From the NCBI GenBank assembly GCA_050299175.1, contig JBNKVM010000010.1:62001-126000 (forward strand): a stretch of 64,000 nt of DNA. The letters are read 5' to 3'. This DNA is from JAPHTQ01 sp050299175. GTDB lineage: Bacteria; Pseudomonadota; Gammaproteobacteria; Thiohalomonadales; Thiohalomonadaceae. Below, one piece after another: positions 8,699 through 17,846 of the stretch. The notes below the pieces were generated by a model. That model had not been told where the DNA came from. It worked only from the letters and a program-made list of their open reading frames with translations, and ran no database searches. Made by a program: the position numbers and the translations under genes. The first letter of the stretch is position 1, and every line of letters begins with the position of its first letter.

Positions 8699-10549
8699 TC
8701 ATGCTCTACCAGGGAGCAGTGGCGGGATTGGTGTATCGAGACGAGCTCCGATAGCACGCAGCAGTTCCGCTTCGGTAATAGTGACCTTACCATCAGCCGC
8801 AATCGCTGCGGTGCAGCCTTCTATCAGGCGCGCCTTGAAGCGGAATTTCAATCCGTTAAGTCGTGACAGTGCCTCACTGAATTTCACCAACGAGATCGCC
8901 TGCCGTTCTGCCAGACGCCCCTCGCCATCCAACGCCGCCTGCTGCCATGCCGCACGAAAAGCCTGCAGCATCTGCTGCTCATCGTTATGTCCTGCATGGG
9001 CGAGCACCGAGAAGATCAGGGCACAGTCGTCATTGATCTGCTTCAGGTTGGCACGTACCGAGGCTTTATCAACACCGGTCAAAGCGTGTTCCAGCAGAGA
9101 GAGCACCGCAAATTCGAACACCGTCACCCGCGAGTCGACATCGATCAGGCTGCGGCAATTCTGTACCAGACGTTCCGCGGGGCGACCATCGATCTCACGC
9201 AGCGAGGGAATGGCCAGTTCAATCAAGGGTAACTGCGCAGCACGGTCGACCCCACTAAGGTCATACCCGATCACACTGTCTACCAGAGCACTCTCTTCGC
9301 CCTGCAGCAACGGTGGTAACTGCTTCGACGGTTGTGGCAGGGAAGCGGCCAGCATCGCATAAACCACGATACTCGCTCGCCGTGGATCATGGAGATCCGC
9401 CAGCACGATCTGCGGCACGGCCTCCAGTAATGCATGGGCGTAACCGAGATGGCGTTCATCGTAATTGCCGACACTCTGGCGCACTGCCTGAGGTGTCACT
9501 GGAATGGGCTGACCGCCCGCCACACCGCTGTAGAGGGCCGCATTATCCTGCGTGGCAGCTTCTGCCACCTCACCACGAAACATCGGCTCCAGGCGGCGGA
9601 TACGCTCTTCCAGCGGCGGATGGGTCGCCAGCAGATTAAGGTGCATCACCACGCCCGTATCGAAGAACATGTGGCTAGCCTCTTCCGCATTGGGATGGGT
9701 GATAGTGTGTTCCGTCAATCCGCCGATGCGCTTCAACGCCCCGGCCAGACCGCTCGGATTGCGGGTAAACTGCACCGCCGAGGCATCGGCAAGAAATTCC
9801 CGCTGCCGCGACACCGCCGCCTTGATCAAACGCCCGAAGAAGAGTCCCAGGTAACCGACCAGCAGTAGTGCCAGACCCAGTAGGGCGATACCTCCGCTGT
9901 TTTTTGAACGGCTATGGCTACCACTTCGCAAAATAATACGGCCGATGATCGCCAGCAGCAGAATGCCGTGCAGAAAACCCATCAGACGGATATTCATGCG
10001 CATATCGCCATTGAAGACATGGCTAAACTCGTGGGCGATCACCCCCTGTAATTCGTCGCGCTTCAGCTGTTCAAGAGAGCCACGAGTTACCGCCACCACC
10101 GCATTCTGCACGTCGTAACCGGCGGCAAAGGCGTTGATCGACATCTCATGCTCAAGCAGATAGACATCCGGCACAGGCACTCCCGAAGCAATTGCCATTT
10201 CATCAACGACATTGAGCAGACGTTGCTCCAGTGGATCGCGGGTATCGCGGCTAACCAGTCGTCCGCCGAGGGATTCGGCAACGGCGGCACCGCCGCCCGT
10301 GGCAAGCGTGGTAATCCGATAGAGACTACCGAGAATGATCAGGGCTGCCACCGCGGCGGCAACCTTGTAGAAGAGCTCGGGACGCCACAATTGCAACGGC
10401 TCGGCCATCTGTGCGGTATTGGAATAGGAGAACAGGATAACTACTGCCAGATAGACCAGCACGATGATCGAGATCACCGCGAGGCCGAACAGCAATACCA
10501 ACCCTTTGGTGTTCTTGCGCGCATCGTCCTGCGCTGCGAAGAAATCCAC
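8699..10549 (-). CDS. M48-family (HtpX-like) membrane metalloprotease with long C-terminal region
   Basis: Zinc metalloprotease of 616 residues. Two membrane segments near 18-42 and 61-75 precede the zinc motif HEFSH (H173, E174, H177); two further hydrophobic segments near 187-205 and 222-245 follow, the layout of HtpX-type proteases. Residues from ~340 to the end form an extra helical, cytoplasm-like region about as large as the protease half; ordinary HtpX is ~290 residues. The extension ends in ADGKVTITEAELLRAIGARLD, reminiscent of TerB-like helical domains. The gene follows lemA by 22 bp, and LemA-M48 pairs are a recurring arrangement. It is probably an inner-membrane quality-control protease tied to the envelope cluster. 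Confidence 0.85.
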   Translation of the reverse strand: MDFFAAQDDARKNTKGLVLLFGLAVISIIVLVYLAVVILFSYSNTAQMAEPLQLWRPELFYKVAAAVAALIILGSLYRITTLATGGGAAVAESLGGRLVSRDTRDPLEQRLLNVVDEMAIASGVPVPDVYLLEHEMSINAFAAGYDVQNAVVAVTRGSLEQLKRDELQGVIAHEFSHVFNGDMRMNIRLMGFLHGILLLAIIGRIILRSGSHSRSKNSGGIALLGLALLLVGYLGLFFGRLIKAAVSRQREFLADASAVQFTRNPSGLAGALKRIGGLTEHTITHPNAEEASHMFFDTGVVMHLNLLATHPPLEERIRRLEPMFRGEVAEAATQDNAALYSGVAGGQPIPVTPQAVRQSVGNYDERHLGYAHALLEAVPQIVLADLHDPRRASIVVYAMLAASLPQPSKQLPPLLQGEESALVDSVIGYDLSGVDRAAQLPLIELAIPSLREIDGRPAERLVQNCRSLIDVDSRVTVFEFAVLSLLEHALTGVDKASVRANLKQINDDCALIFSVLAHAGHNDEQQMLQAFRAAWQQAALDGEGRLAERQAISLVKFSEALSRLNGLKFRFKARLIEGCTAAIAADGKVTITEAELLRAIGARLDTPIPPLLPGRA

Positions 10550-10571
10550 GAACAGTTCCTACGCTACAGAC

Positions 10572-11159
10572 CTAAAACGATACCTTGACCGCCTTGCGCG
10601 CCTCTTTGTCTTCCAGCTCCAGCAACTCGGATTGCTTGAAGCCGAACTTACCCGCGATCAGATTGTCGGGGAAAGACTCGCATTTGGTGTTGTAGGTCAT
10701 CACCGCATCGTTATAAGCCTGACGAGCGAAGGCGATACGGTTTTCGGTGCTGCTCAGCTCTTCACTGAGTTGCATCATGTTCTGGTTAGCCTTGAGATCG
10801 GGATAGGCCTCGGCCAGAGCGAAGAAGCGTCCCATCGCAGCACCGAGCAAGTTCTCCGCCCCCGCCAATTCACGGATCGCCGCGCCATCGGTCGGGTCTT
10901 CCCCGGCTTTGCCTGCCGCAGCCTGTGCCTGATTACGTGCAGCGATCACTGCCTCCAGGGTCTCCCGCTCATGCTTGATATAACCCTTGGCGGTCTCTAC
11001 CAGATTGGGGATCAGATCGTAGCGCCGCTGCAGTTGCACATCGATCTGCGAAAAGGCGTTTTTGACCCGATTACGCAACGCCACCAGACCGTTGTAGATG
11101 GCGATAAGATAAATCACGAGCACAACGACGACACCGAGGGTAATCCAACCTGCTGACAT
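10572..11159 (-). CDS. lemA: LemA family protein
   Basis: Membrane-anchored helical protein of 195 residues. A single N-terminal hydrophobic anchor (residues ~6-26) is followed by LVALRNRVKNAFSQIDVQLQRRYDLIPNLVE, whose wording and position are diagnostic of the LemA family (segment quoted in two parts: LVALRNRVKNAFSQID, VQLQRRYDLIPNLVE). The rest is long alpha-helical bundle. LemA proteins have an outward-facing N-terminus and a cytoplasmic bundle, and their biochemical role is unclear. AAGGAAG precedes the ATG at normal spacing. It sits directly upstream of the M48 protease gene, the usual partner. Confidence 0.92.
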   Translation of the reverse strand: MSAGWITLGVVVVLVIYLIAIYNGLVALRNRVKNAFSQIDVQLQRRYDLIPNLVETAKGYIKHERETLEAVIAARNQAQAAAGKAGEDPTDGAAIRELAGAENLLGAAMGRFFALAEAYPDLKANQNMMQLSEELSSTENRIAFARQAYNDAVMTYNTKCESFPDNLIAGKFGFKQSELLELEDKEARKAVKVSF

Positions 11160-11235
11160 GATGTTCTTCCTTTCTGTTATACGGAGTGTTGTTCCACTGT
11201 AACCAAATTACGCAACCCGCACACGAAGCGACCGG

Positions 11236-11658
11236 TTACTTTTTGGTCGGTTTTGCCGGTGGTAGCGGCGCCCGCTCCTTAACATAAACCAGTGCCTGCT
11301 CCGCATCTTCGCGCAACTGGCTTTTCGGATAATTTTTGATAAACGCGCCAAGCTGCTCCTCGGCTTTTGCCATCTCTCCCGCCTCGGCCAGTGCCAGGGC
11401 TTCATCGAAGGCCGCCAGTTCATCTGCATCGATGCCCTCTTCACCTTTCTCACCTTTCCAGTAGAGATCGTTGGCATCCGCCTTGCTGCCACGCACACCA
11501 CCCACCGCGGTGGTGGTTTGCAGTTTTTTCTTCGGCATCAGAATTTCGATCTTTTTGCGCAGACTCTCCAGCAGTCCCTCTTCGGCCTTCTTTTCCTCGT
11601 CCGCCAGGGCGTTACCTGTCAGCAGCATCCCCAGTAACAGAATCATTGTCTTTTTCAT
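11236..11658 (-). CDS. Small secreted protein with helical repeat (TPR-like)
   Basis: Protein of 140 residues with a clear Sec signal peptide (MKKTMILLLGMLLTGNALA, cleavage after ALA). The mature part starts with charged DEEKKAEEG sequence, passes a lysine-rich MPKKK stretch, and ends with two helices, AFDEALALAEAGEMAKAEEQLGAF and NYPKSQLREDAEQALVYVKE (each shown under 20-residue limits only in part in families), that look like one or two tetratricopeptide units. It lies between the giant lipoprotein and lemA on the same strand. No catalytic motif was seen; a periplasmic scaffold or partner role for the lipoprotein is inferred only from position. Confidence 0.65.
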   Translation of the reverse strand: MKKTMILLLGMLLTGNALADEEKKAEEGLLESLRKKIEILMPKKKLQTTTAVGGVRGSKADANDLYWKGEKGEEGIDADELAAFDEALALAEAGEMAKAEEQLGAFIKNYPKSQLREDAEQALVYVKERAPLPPAKPTKK

Positions 11659-11699
11659 GCTCGGTTCCTCAATCTTTTCCGTTGTCCTCGAATGGCGCT

Positions 11700-14600
11700 T
11701 TATTGATCGCTCAAATCAATCGCCATCGTCCTGTACTGTTGCTTCACTGCCGGGTCAATTGCTACCGCTTTCCTGAACGCCGCAGCGGCACTCGGCAGGT
11801 CTTTCAATGCCATGTAACTTTTCGCCAGGTTGATATGAATCAGCGCGTCGGAAGGATCGACCGCCGCCGCAGCTTCATAATCGGTGATTGCATCCTGATA
11901 CTTGTCCTGGATGTAGCGCAGATTGCCGCGATTGTTAAGCACCTTGGCGTTATCCGGTTGTTGTGCCAGCACTGCACTGAAATAACCTTCCGCGGTTTCG
12001 TAATCCCCTGCACGGGCAGCGATGATACCGGCCTGGATCTGTGCATCGAGATCGTTCGGGTTCTCCTCGATCGCCTTCAAAAACGGACGCATGCGGGTAC
12101 GTGCGGCGATCCGCTTGAGTGTGGCGTTCTGATCCGGAAAACGTTTTTCGATCGCTTCGCGTGTTACCGCGGGCGGTTTCCAGTCGTACTGCGGCAAACT
12201 GGCGGGTTTGTAGGTATTCCAGGAGTCGTGAACATTGAGCAGGGTAAGCCCCTTGTCCTTCCACTTGTAGTAGGTCTCGCTGCCTTTCTCCCAGGCGCTG
12301 GTAAATGACTTACCAGCCAGGGTCACTTCGACTGGCACCCACAATACACCATCTTCGATCACATACATGTTATCCATAGTGTAGTTATCGCTGTCGGCGG
12401 GGATACCCGTTGAGAACATCATCAACATGTGCTCCGGCACCTCGACCACCCGGGTGGAAATCCCCATGCTCTCCAGCGCGGTGGAGTAGAGCGCCACCAG
12501 GTCATCGCAGTCGCCTGATTTGCGCTCCATAGTCTCACGCGGATACTGCACATAATCCACGGTATCCACATTGCCCGAAGTCACCTGGTAAGGGTTATTC
12601 GGATCCTCTGTATAGGTCACACCGTTAATCCCCAGAGCCCCAAACACGGCTGCAGCCCACTGCACAGGGTCACGACTGTCAGGGTACTGGTTGGTAATGC
12701 TGCGCGCGTAGTTGAGGACAACAGGATCTTTGGGTGTGACAAAGGCGGCAAAGCGGCCACGCTCCGACCAGAGCAGGCGATGTTTCTCATAAAGATTGAT
12801 CGACTGATTCTGGCCAATAGTCTTCTCCTTGCCATCCTCGAAATAGGTAGCGACCAATTTGGTCTGTACCGGAGTATCCTCGGTGACGGTAAGAATGTTG
12901 TTGTTGAACACGGCCTTCAGCGGGAACTCCAGGCTCTCTCCCGGATTGAGCTGCTTGATCTTCAACTCACTGGGGAAATCCATGTAGTTCTTGATGGTGA
13001 AGGCGACCTTGACGTTCTCCATCGGTTTGCCGGTGTTGTTGGTCAGGCGCAGTTTGCCCAAGCCATCGCGCTCGTAGAGCTTGTAAGAATTGGAGAAGAT
13101 ACCGCTGATATCGAGTGTCTCCAGCACCAGCGGCGCGCGATTGTTGGCGCGGGTCGTACCGTGCACCTTCAGCTTGTCCGATTCGATGTCATCGACGCTG
13201 AGGGTCGAGATATAAAGAGAGTAACTCTTCTCCGGCTCCAGACCACGATAGATATATTCGTGCTCTTTGGTCTCTCCGACCTTGACCAGCTCGTCGCCGA
13301 GCTTTTCATAGATCAGGTAGTTCTCCACATAAGCGGTTTCCAGCGGCGCCCAGATCAATTTCAGGCTCCACACATCAGGCACCACCAGCACATTCTCCAT
13401 GATCGCAGGAGCGTACTTCTGCGCCGCCGCTTCCACCACAGTACTCGGCTTGCCTTCGTAACCGTAGGGGTCCTGTGCCGCGACACGATAGTAGTAAGTC
13501 TGTTCTGGGGTTAAGCCTCCGTCGATGAAGCTGTCGCCGCTGGCGCTGCCCACGCGGAGGAACGGCCCCTGTGCGTCATTGGCACGGTAAACAGTGTACT
13601 CGGCAATGTAGGGCAAGGCGCTTTTCTGCCAGTTGATTTCGGCGCCGTGGGAACGTCCCGTGGCCACGACATCGGCAGGGGCAGCCGGTTTGTGCAGGGT
13701 TGCCTGCAGCTGAATACGTTTGTTGCCACTATCAGCGATGGCGTAGGCGGTGTCACCCGCGGCAATGATCTCGGTGGGACGATAAACATCACCGATACCC
13801 TGACCTTTGGCACCGAAACGACGCAGATAATTGCCATCACTGCTGAAATACCTTACCCCATCTTCTTCCAGCACCACCAGTTCATCACCACTAACCATCA
13901 GATCGATAGGGCTGCTCAGATGCACCGGCTGCTTGGCATCCCGCCCAAACTCGGCCAGCACCTCGCCACGCGGTGAGAAAGTCGTAATGGTGGTACGCCC
14001 TCGGTCCAGTACATAGAGATTGTCCTGTGCATCAAGGGCGATGGCCGCGGGTTTGCTGAACGGCTCGCTCTTGCCGTTACGCAGGACGTTAAGAAAGACC
14101 CCTTCACGACTGAATGCCTGCACCCAGTTGTTACCCGGGTCAGCGACAAAGATCACGCCACTGGAAGAGATGGCGATATCGGTCGGTTCGTCCAGTTGCC
14201 CAGCGCCGCTGCCATCGCTGCCGAAGGCGGCCAATTCTTTGCCACTAGCATCGAGATGGAGGATACGCGATTTGCTTTTATCCACCAGCCAGAGGGAGCC
14301 GTCACTATCCGCCGCCAGTGCGCCCGGCAGGATATCCTTAGCCAAAGCGATGTGTTCTGCCGCCTCGCCTTTTTTCAGGCGCACGATGGCCTTTTTCTCT
14401 TCATCCACGCCATAGAGTGCGCCCTGATGATAGGCGATCTGCTTTGCATTCAGTTTTTCCCGCAGCAGAGAACGCACCGATGTACGTGCCAGTTCCCGCT
14501 CCACTACCGCAGGCGCTTCACTCGCCTCCAACTGGAACAGATTCGTCACGCCCTTGCCCGGATCACCGACTGCAATTCGATTGTCGTCGTGCAGCGCCAG

Positions 14601-15440
14601 ACCGGCGATCTCCTGGAATTGGGAACGCCCCTTGCCCTTGGAACCGAAGTAGTAACGCAGCTTACCGTCACTATCGAATTTCTGGATGGTATAGCTGGAG
14701 AGGTCGATGACATAGGTACCATCTGTAGCAACAACAAAACCTGCCGGTTGCCCCTTCAGGGTCAACTGACGCAGGAAACCACCTTGCTGGTTGTAGACCT
14801 TAATCATCGATGCCTCGGCATCGAAGACATGAATGTGCCCTGCGGGGTCGATGCCGACACCACGAGGTCTTTTCAGTTGGTAGGGAAGTTCTTTCTTTTT
14901 TGCCGCTTCGTTTTCTGCCACGCTGCTGATCTCCAGGGTGGCAATAAAGATCCCGTTGTCACCATAGAGCTGAATACGGTCGTTACCGTTATCGGCGACA
15001 TAAACGACGCCATCGTAAAATGCCACGCCCTGCGGTTCACGTAACTCACCCGGCCCGCTGCCACTGACACCGAAGCTGCCGCGGTATTTGCCATCAAGGG
15101 TAAACATGGCGACGCGATTATTCGCGCTATCACTGATAAAGACCAGTTCGTTGCCCACCACAGCGGCAACCGGCTGCTTCAACACCGCATCACCGCGTTC
15201 ATCCTTGGCCTGCAGTTTGTAGAGCGCCTTGCCGCTCTCATCGACTACTTTGACCGCGCCATCCCTGGTTGCATAGAAATAATTACCGCCATGCCATGCA
15301 AGCAGACGTTGCGCGCCGGGGGTGACAATTTCGCTAACAAAATCGATCTTGGCGAAGCCGGCCGCGGGAGGTGGCAGCTCAGGTGTGCTGGCACAGGCAG
15401 CCAGCAACAGTGCGAGTGATATGGCTGTGAGTTTACGCAT
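11700..15440 (-). CDS. Giant lipoprotein: NHL/beta-propeller, FN3, transglutaminase-like and TPR domains
   Basis: Lipoprotein of 1246 residues. The start is the Met of MRKLTAISLALLLAAC; the lipobox cysteine is C16. Residues ~40-600 hold repeated NHL-type blades (for example GPGELREPQGVAFYDGVVYV and GAGQLDEPTDIAISSSGVIF), fitting one or two beta-propellers. Two fibronectin type III modules follow (~605-790), then a NEW3-like beta region, then a transglutaminase-like domain with C978 in KSGDCDDLVALYS and a following H in VPEHMLMMF. The last ~130 residues are TPR units. Propeller and TPR parts suit protein binding, and the Cys-His pair suggests a peptidase or amide-transfer activity (inference). 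It is separated from the upstream cyclase by a repeat element. I do not recognise a named protein with this full domain order. Confidence 0.8.
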   Translation of the reverse strand: MRKLTAISLALLLAACASTPELPPPAAGFAKIDFVSEIVTPGAQRLLAWHGGNYFYATRDGAVKVVDESGKALYKLQAKDERGDAVLKQPVAAVVGNELVFISDSANNRVAMFTLDGKYRGSFGVSGSGPGELREPQGVAFYDGVVYVADNGNDRIQLYGDNGIFIATLEISSVAENEAAKKKELPYQLKRPRGVGIDPAGHIHVFDAEASMIKVYNQQGGFLRQLTLKGQPAGFVVATDGTYVIDLSSYTIQKFDSDGKLRYYFGSKGKGRSQFQEIAGLALHDDNRIAVGDPGKGVTNLFQLEASEAPAVVERELARTSVRSLLREKLNAKQIAYHQGALYGVDEEKKAIVRLKKGEAAEHIALAKDILPGALAADSDGSLWLVDKSKSRILHLDASGKELAAFGSDGSGAGQLDEPTDIAISSSGVIFVADPGNNWVQAFSREGVFLNVLRNGKSEPFSKPAAIALDAQDNLYVLDRGRTTITTFSPRGEVLAEFGRDAKQPVHLSSPIDLMVSGDELVVLEEDGVRYFSSDGNYLRRFGAKGQGIGDVYRPTEIIAAGDTAYAIADSGNKRIQLQATLHKPAAPADVVATGRSHGAEINWQKSALPYIAEYTVYRANDAQGPFLRVGSASGDSFIDGGLTPEQTYYYRVAAQDPYGYEGKPSTVVEAAAQKYAPAIMENVLVVPDVWSLKLIWAPLETAYVENYLIYEKLGDELVKVGETKEHEYIYRGLEPEKSYSLYISTLSVDDIESDKLKVHGTTRANNRAPLVLETLDISGIFSNSYKLYERDGLGKLRLTNNTGKPMENVKVAFTIKNYMDFPSELKIKQLNPGESLEFPLKAVFNNNILTVTEDTPVQTKLVATYFEDGKEKTIGQNQSINLYEKHRLLWSERGRFAAFVTPKDPVVLNYARSITNQYPDSRDPVQWAAAVFGALGINGVTYTEDPNNPYQVTSGNVDTVDYVQYPRETMERKSGDCDDLVALYSTALESMGISTRVVEVPEHMLMMFSTGIPADSDNYTMDNMYVIEDGVLWVPVEVTLAGKSFTSAWEKGSETYYKWKDKGLTLLNVHDSWNTYKPASLPQYDWKPPAVTREAIEKRFPDQNATLKRIAARTRMRPFLKAIEENPNDLDAQIQAGIIAARAGDYETAEGYFSAVLAQQPDNAKVLNNRGNLRYIQDKYQDAITDYEAAAAVDPSDALIHINLAKSYMALKDLPSAAAAFRKAVAIDPAVKQQYRTMAIDLSDQ

Positions 15441-15530
15441 AATCGTTCTCTTCCCCGTGCATCGCATTTTGTCGATGCCGTTATTGTGACCTGTAATCAT
15501 ACTGACGGTTCAGCAATACTGAAACTATCC

Positions 15531-15671
15531 GGAAGTAGTCTCAAAAAGAGCGCACGCAGACGAGACAAGGCAAAAATGGACGAAAAAACTGAGTTTACAC
15601 GCCAGTAAATGAGTATTTTGAGTCCATTTTTAACACCGTATCGTCAAGCACAGCCATTTTGAGGCTGCTTC
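15531..15671. repeat. ~140 bp nested palindromic repeat, copy A
   Basis: First of two related elements in the window (second at 56545-56687). Ends are imperfect inverted repeats: GAAGTAGTCTCAAAA at the left against TTTTGAGGCTGCTTC at the right (13 of 15 pair). Inside, CAAAAATGGAC (15571-15581) pairs with GTCCATTTTT (15622-15631), and a central TTTAC/GTAAA hairpin surrounds 6 nt. Shared blocks with copy B include GAGACAAGGC (15562), GAGTTTAC (15591) and AGTAAATGAG (15604) at the same offsets. It fills most of the gap between the cyclase stop and the lipoprotein start and has no coding potential. It looks like a MITE- or REP-like element. Confidence 0.8.
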
Positions 15672-17713
15672 TATTTGTCTACCCGGTTAAATACCCCATC
15701 CCAACTGTCTGCTGGCGGATTTTCAGCAAAGTAGTGGCAGCGATCCAGATAGATTGCGCTCGGCCTGTCGCCAGGAAATTCCTGCATTATCGCCAGAAAC
15801 GCCTCGGCGGCCTCGTCCCAGTGCCGCTCGCGGTACATCTCCAGCGCCGCAGCGAAGCGGATCGCTAACGGTGGCAGCGGTTCTTCGGTAGAGCCGAGCA
15901 GTTCATAAACAGTAGTCGGAATATCCTTACCCAGCACCCTGATTTTGTCGATTTCACGGAAATGATAAATGTCATGGCAATGCTGCCAGGTTGTTTCACC
16001 GAGCAGAAACTCAACGCCGTAAAATTTAGCTGCGCCCTCCAGTCTGGCGGCCATGTTCACCGTATCACCGATGATGGTGTATTCCATCTTCTTGCTGCGC
16101 GAACCGATGTTGCCCGCTACCACCTCACCCGAGGCGAGACCCGCACGCAGAGTGAAGGGCTGTTTACCTTCGCCTTCCCAGCGAGCGCAGAGCCGCTGTA
16201 TCTCCTCTTCCATCGCCAGCATACAGGCCAACGCCATTCTGGCATGTTCCGCCTGGGGCAATGGTGCACCCCAGTAGACCATAATGCCGTCGCCCATGAA
16301 TTTGTCCACCGTGCCATCATAGCGGTCAATCACCTGCACCATTGCATCGAGATACTCGTTAAGCTGCGTCACCACCTCCTGTGGCTTGTGCTTCTCACTG
16401 AAGGAGGTGAAACCACGAATATCGGTAAAGGCGACGGTGATCTCCTTGTTATCGCCACCGATACGCGCCGACTCAGGCTCCCTTTCCAGTCGTGCCACCA
16501 GTTTGGGCGAGAGGTAGCTAGAGAACATTGAACGCATCTCCCGAGCCAGCCGCTCCAGTACCAGATAACGATACCCGCCGCCGGTCATCAGGGCGAATAC
16601 CGCGGCCATCAACGGATAGATCATGCTCAACCAGTGGCCCGCAGCAAAGGCCATGTAAGTGATCCAGAGATAGCTGGCAAGCAAAAGAGAAAATGCAGGA
16701 AGAACTGCATAGTAGGGCAGGCGCAGAGTCAGATAGTAGGTGGCAAATCCGAGTACGAGGATAAACAGAATATCGAACAGCGACTCGATCCCCGACTGGC
16801 GGATAAAGCGACCAGTGACGATGTTGTCGGCCACATTGGCGTGTACCTCCACCCCGGGAGAATTTTTGTCGAAGGGTGTCACCCGCAGATCGTAGATACC
16901 GAGGGCGGTGGCACCGACAAACAACACCTTGTTCTGCAACAGCTCTGGTGCAACGCGGCCATGCAGGACATCGGTAAAGGAATAATAGGTAAAGGTATGG
17001 GAAGGACCGACGAAGTTGATCCACATGGCGTTGTCCCAATCCACGGGGATAAGTCGCTGACCCAGCCTGATCTTGAAACTACCGGGCTCTAGCTTCGATA
17101 CATCCAGCGCCGCCATCGCCCCAGCCAGTCCCAGTGAAGGCACCAGGGTGTCGGCATCCTGTAGCAGTAACAGATTGCGCCTCACGGTACCGTCGTCTTC
17201 GGGCAGGTGAATGATATGCGCGGTGGCGGCAGCACTTTGATCGAGAAGCGGGATATTCCGTGTCGCGCTGGTTACCTGAAGCGCATTATCCAGATCGAAA
17301 TACTCCGCCAGGGTCACGTTGCCCGCCTTTTTCAGTGCCGCGGCAAAAGCACGATCACTCTGCGCGCTCTCCTCCTCGGAAAAGAAGATGTCGAACATCA
17401 CTGCCTTGGCCCCTGCAACATTCAGGCGATCCAGCAACTGCACATAGATGTCGCGGCGCCAGGGAAAACGCCCCAATTCGGCGATGCTCTTTTCGTCGAT
17501 GGCGATGATGGCGATCTGATCGCTCGGCTTGATCGGACCGCGCCATTGTGTGAAACGGAGGTCGTAGCTTTTGGCCTCGAAGGCCTCGAAAAATGGATTG
17601 GCGGAGTAATAGAGGACAACCACCATGAAGACGGAAGCGATGGCGACGAGATGTGCGGCCAGAGCCAGGCCTCGTCTACCACGAGTGAAGAAATTAAATA
17701 GCGCCGAGATCAT
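15671..17713 (-). CDS. CHASE2-domain adenylate/guanylate cyclase
   Basis: Membrane cyclase of 680 residues. An N-terminal hydrophobic segment (~16-40) is followed by an extracytoplasmic CHASE2 sensor domain (from YDLRFTQWRGPIKPSDQIAI to KNSPGVEVHANVADN, roughly 50-300), then about three membrane segments (~310-395). The C-terminal class III cyclase domain has the metal-binding DIRGF motif in TVAFTDIRGFTSFSEKH and a downstream FMGDGIMVYWGAP. The C-terminal ~60 residues resemble a helical repeat. It would make cAMP (or cGMP) in the cytoplasm in response to a periplasmic cue. It is first in the minus-strand cluster with the giant lipoprotein, which could be the periplasmic partner (inference). 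Confidence 0.88.
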   Translation of the reverse strand: MISALFNFFTRGRRGLALAAHLVAIASVFMVVVLYYSANPFFEAFEAKSYDLRFTQWRGPIKPSDQIAIIAIDEKSIAELGRFPWRRDIYVQLLDRLNVAGAKAVMFDIFFSEEESAQSDRAFAAALKKAGNVTLAEYFDLDNALQVTSATRNIPLLDQSAAATAHIIHLPEDDGTVRRNLLLLQDADTLVPSLGLAGAMAALDVSKLEPGSFKIRLGQRLIPVDWDNAMWINFVGPSHTFTYYSFTDVLHGRVAPELLQNKVLFVGATALGIYDLRVTPFDKNSPGVEVHANVADNIVTGRFIRQSGIESLFDILFILVLGFATYYLTLRLPYYAVLPAFSLLLASYLWITYMAFAAGHWLSMIYPLMAAVFALMTGGGYRYLVLERLAREMRSMFSSYLSPKLVARLEREPESARIGGDNKEITVAFTDIRGFTSFSEKHKPQEVVTQLNEYLDAMVQVIDRYDGTVDKFMGDGIMVYWGAPLPQAEHARMALACMLAMEEEIQRLCARWEGEGKQPFTLRAGLASGEVVAGNIGSRSKKMEYTIIGDTVNMAARLEGAAKFYGVEFLLGETTWQHCHDIYHFREIDKIRVLGKDIPTTVYELLGSTEEPLPPLAIRFAAALEMYRERHWDEAAEAFLAIMQEFPGDRPSAIYLDRCHYFAENPPADSWDGVFNRVDK

Positions 17714-17846
17714 GAAGTTATTGTGCCTGCACCGTCGACCATTTATTTAGCGGCTGGAACAATCTTAAGCCTGCTTCTGACTACCATAGCAAGAGCAGGG
17801 TAATTGGTCATTATGCAGGCCATTCTTAGGCCCAACTGAAACGGCG

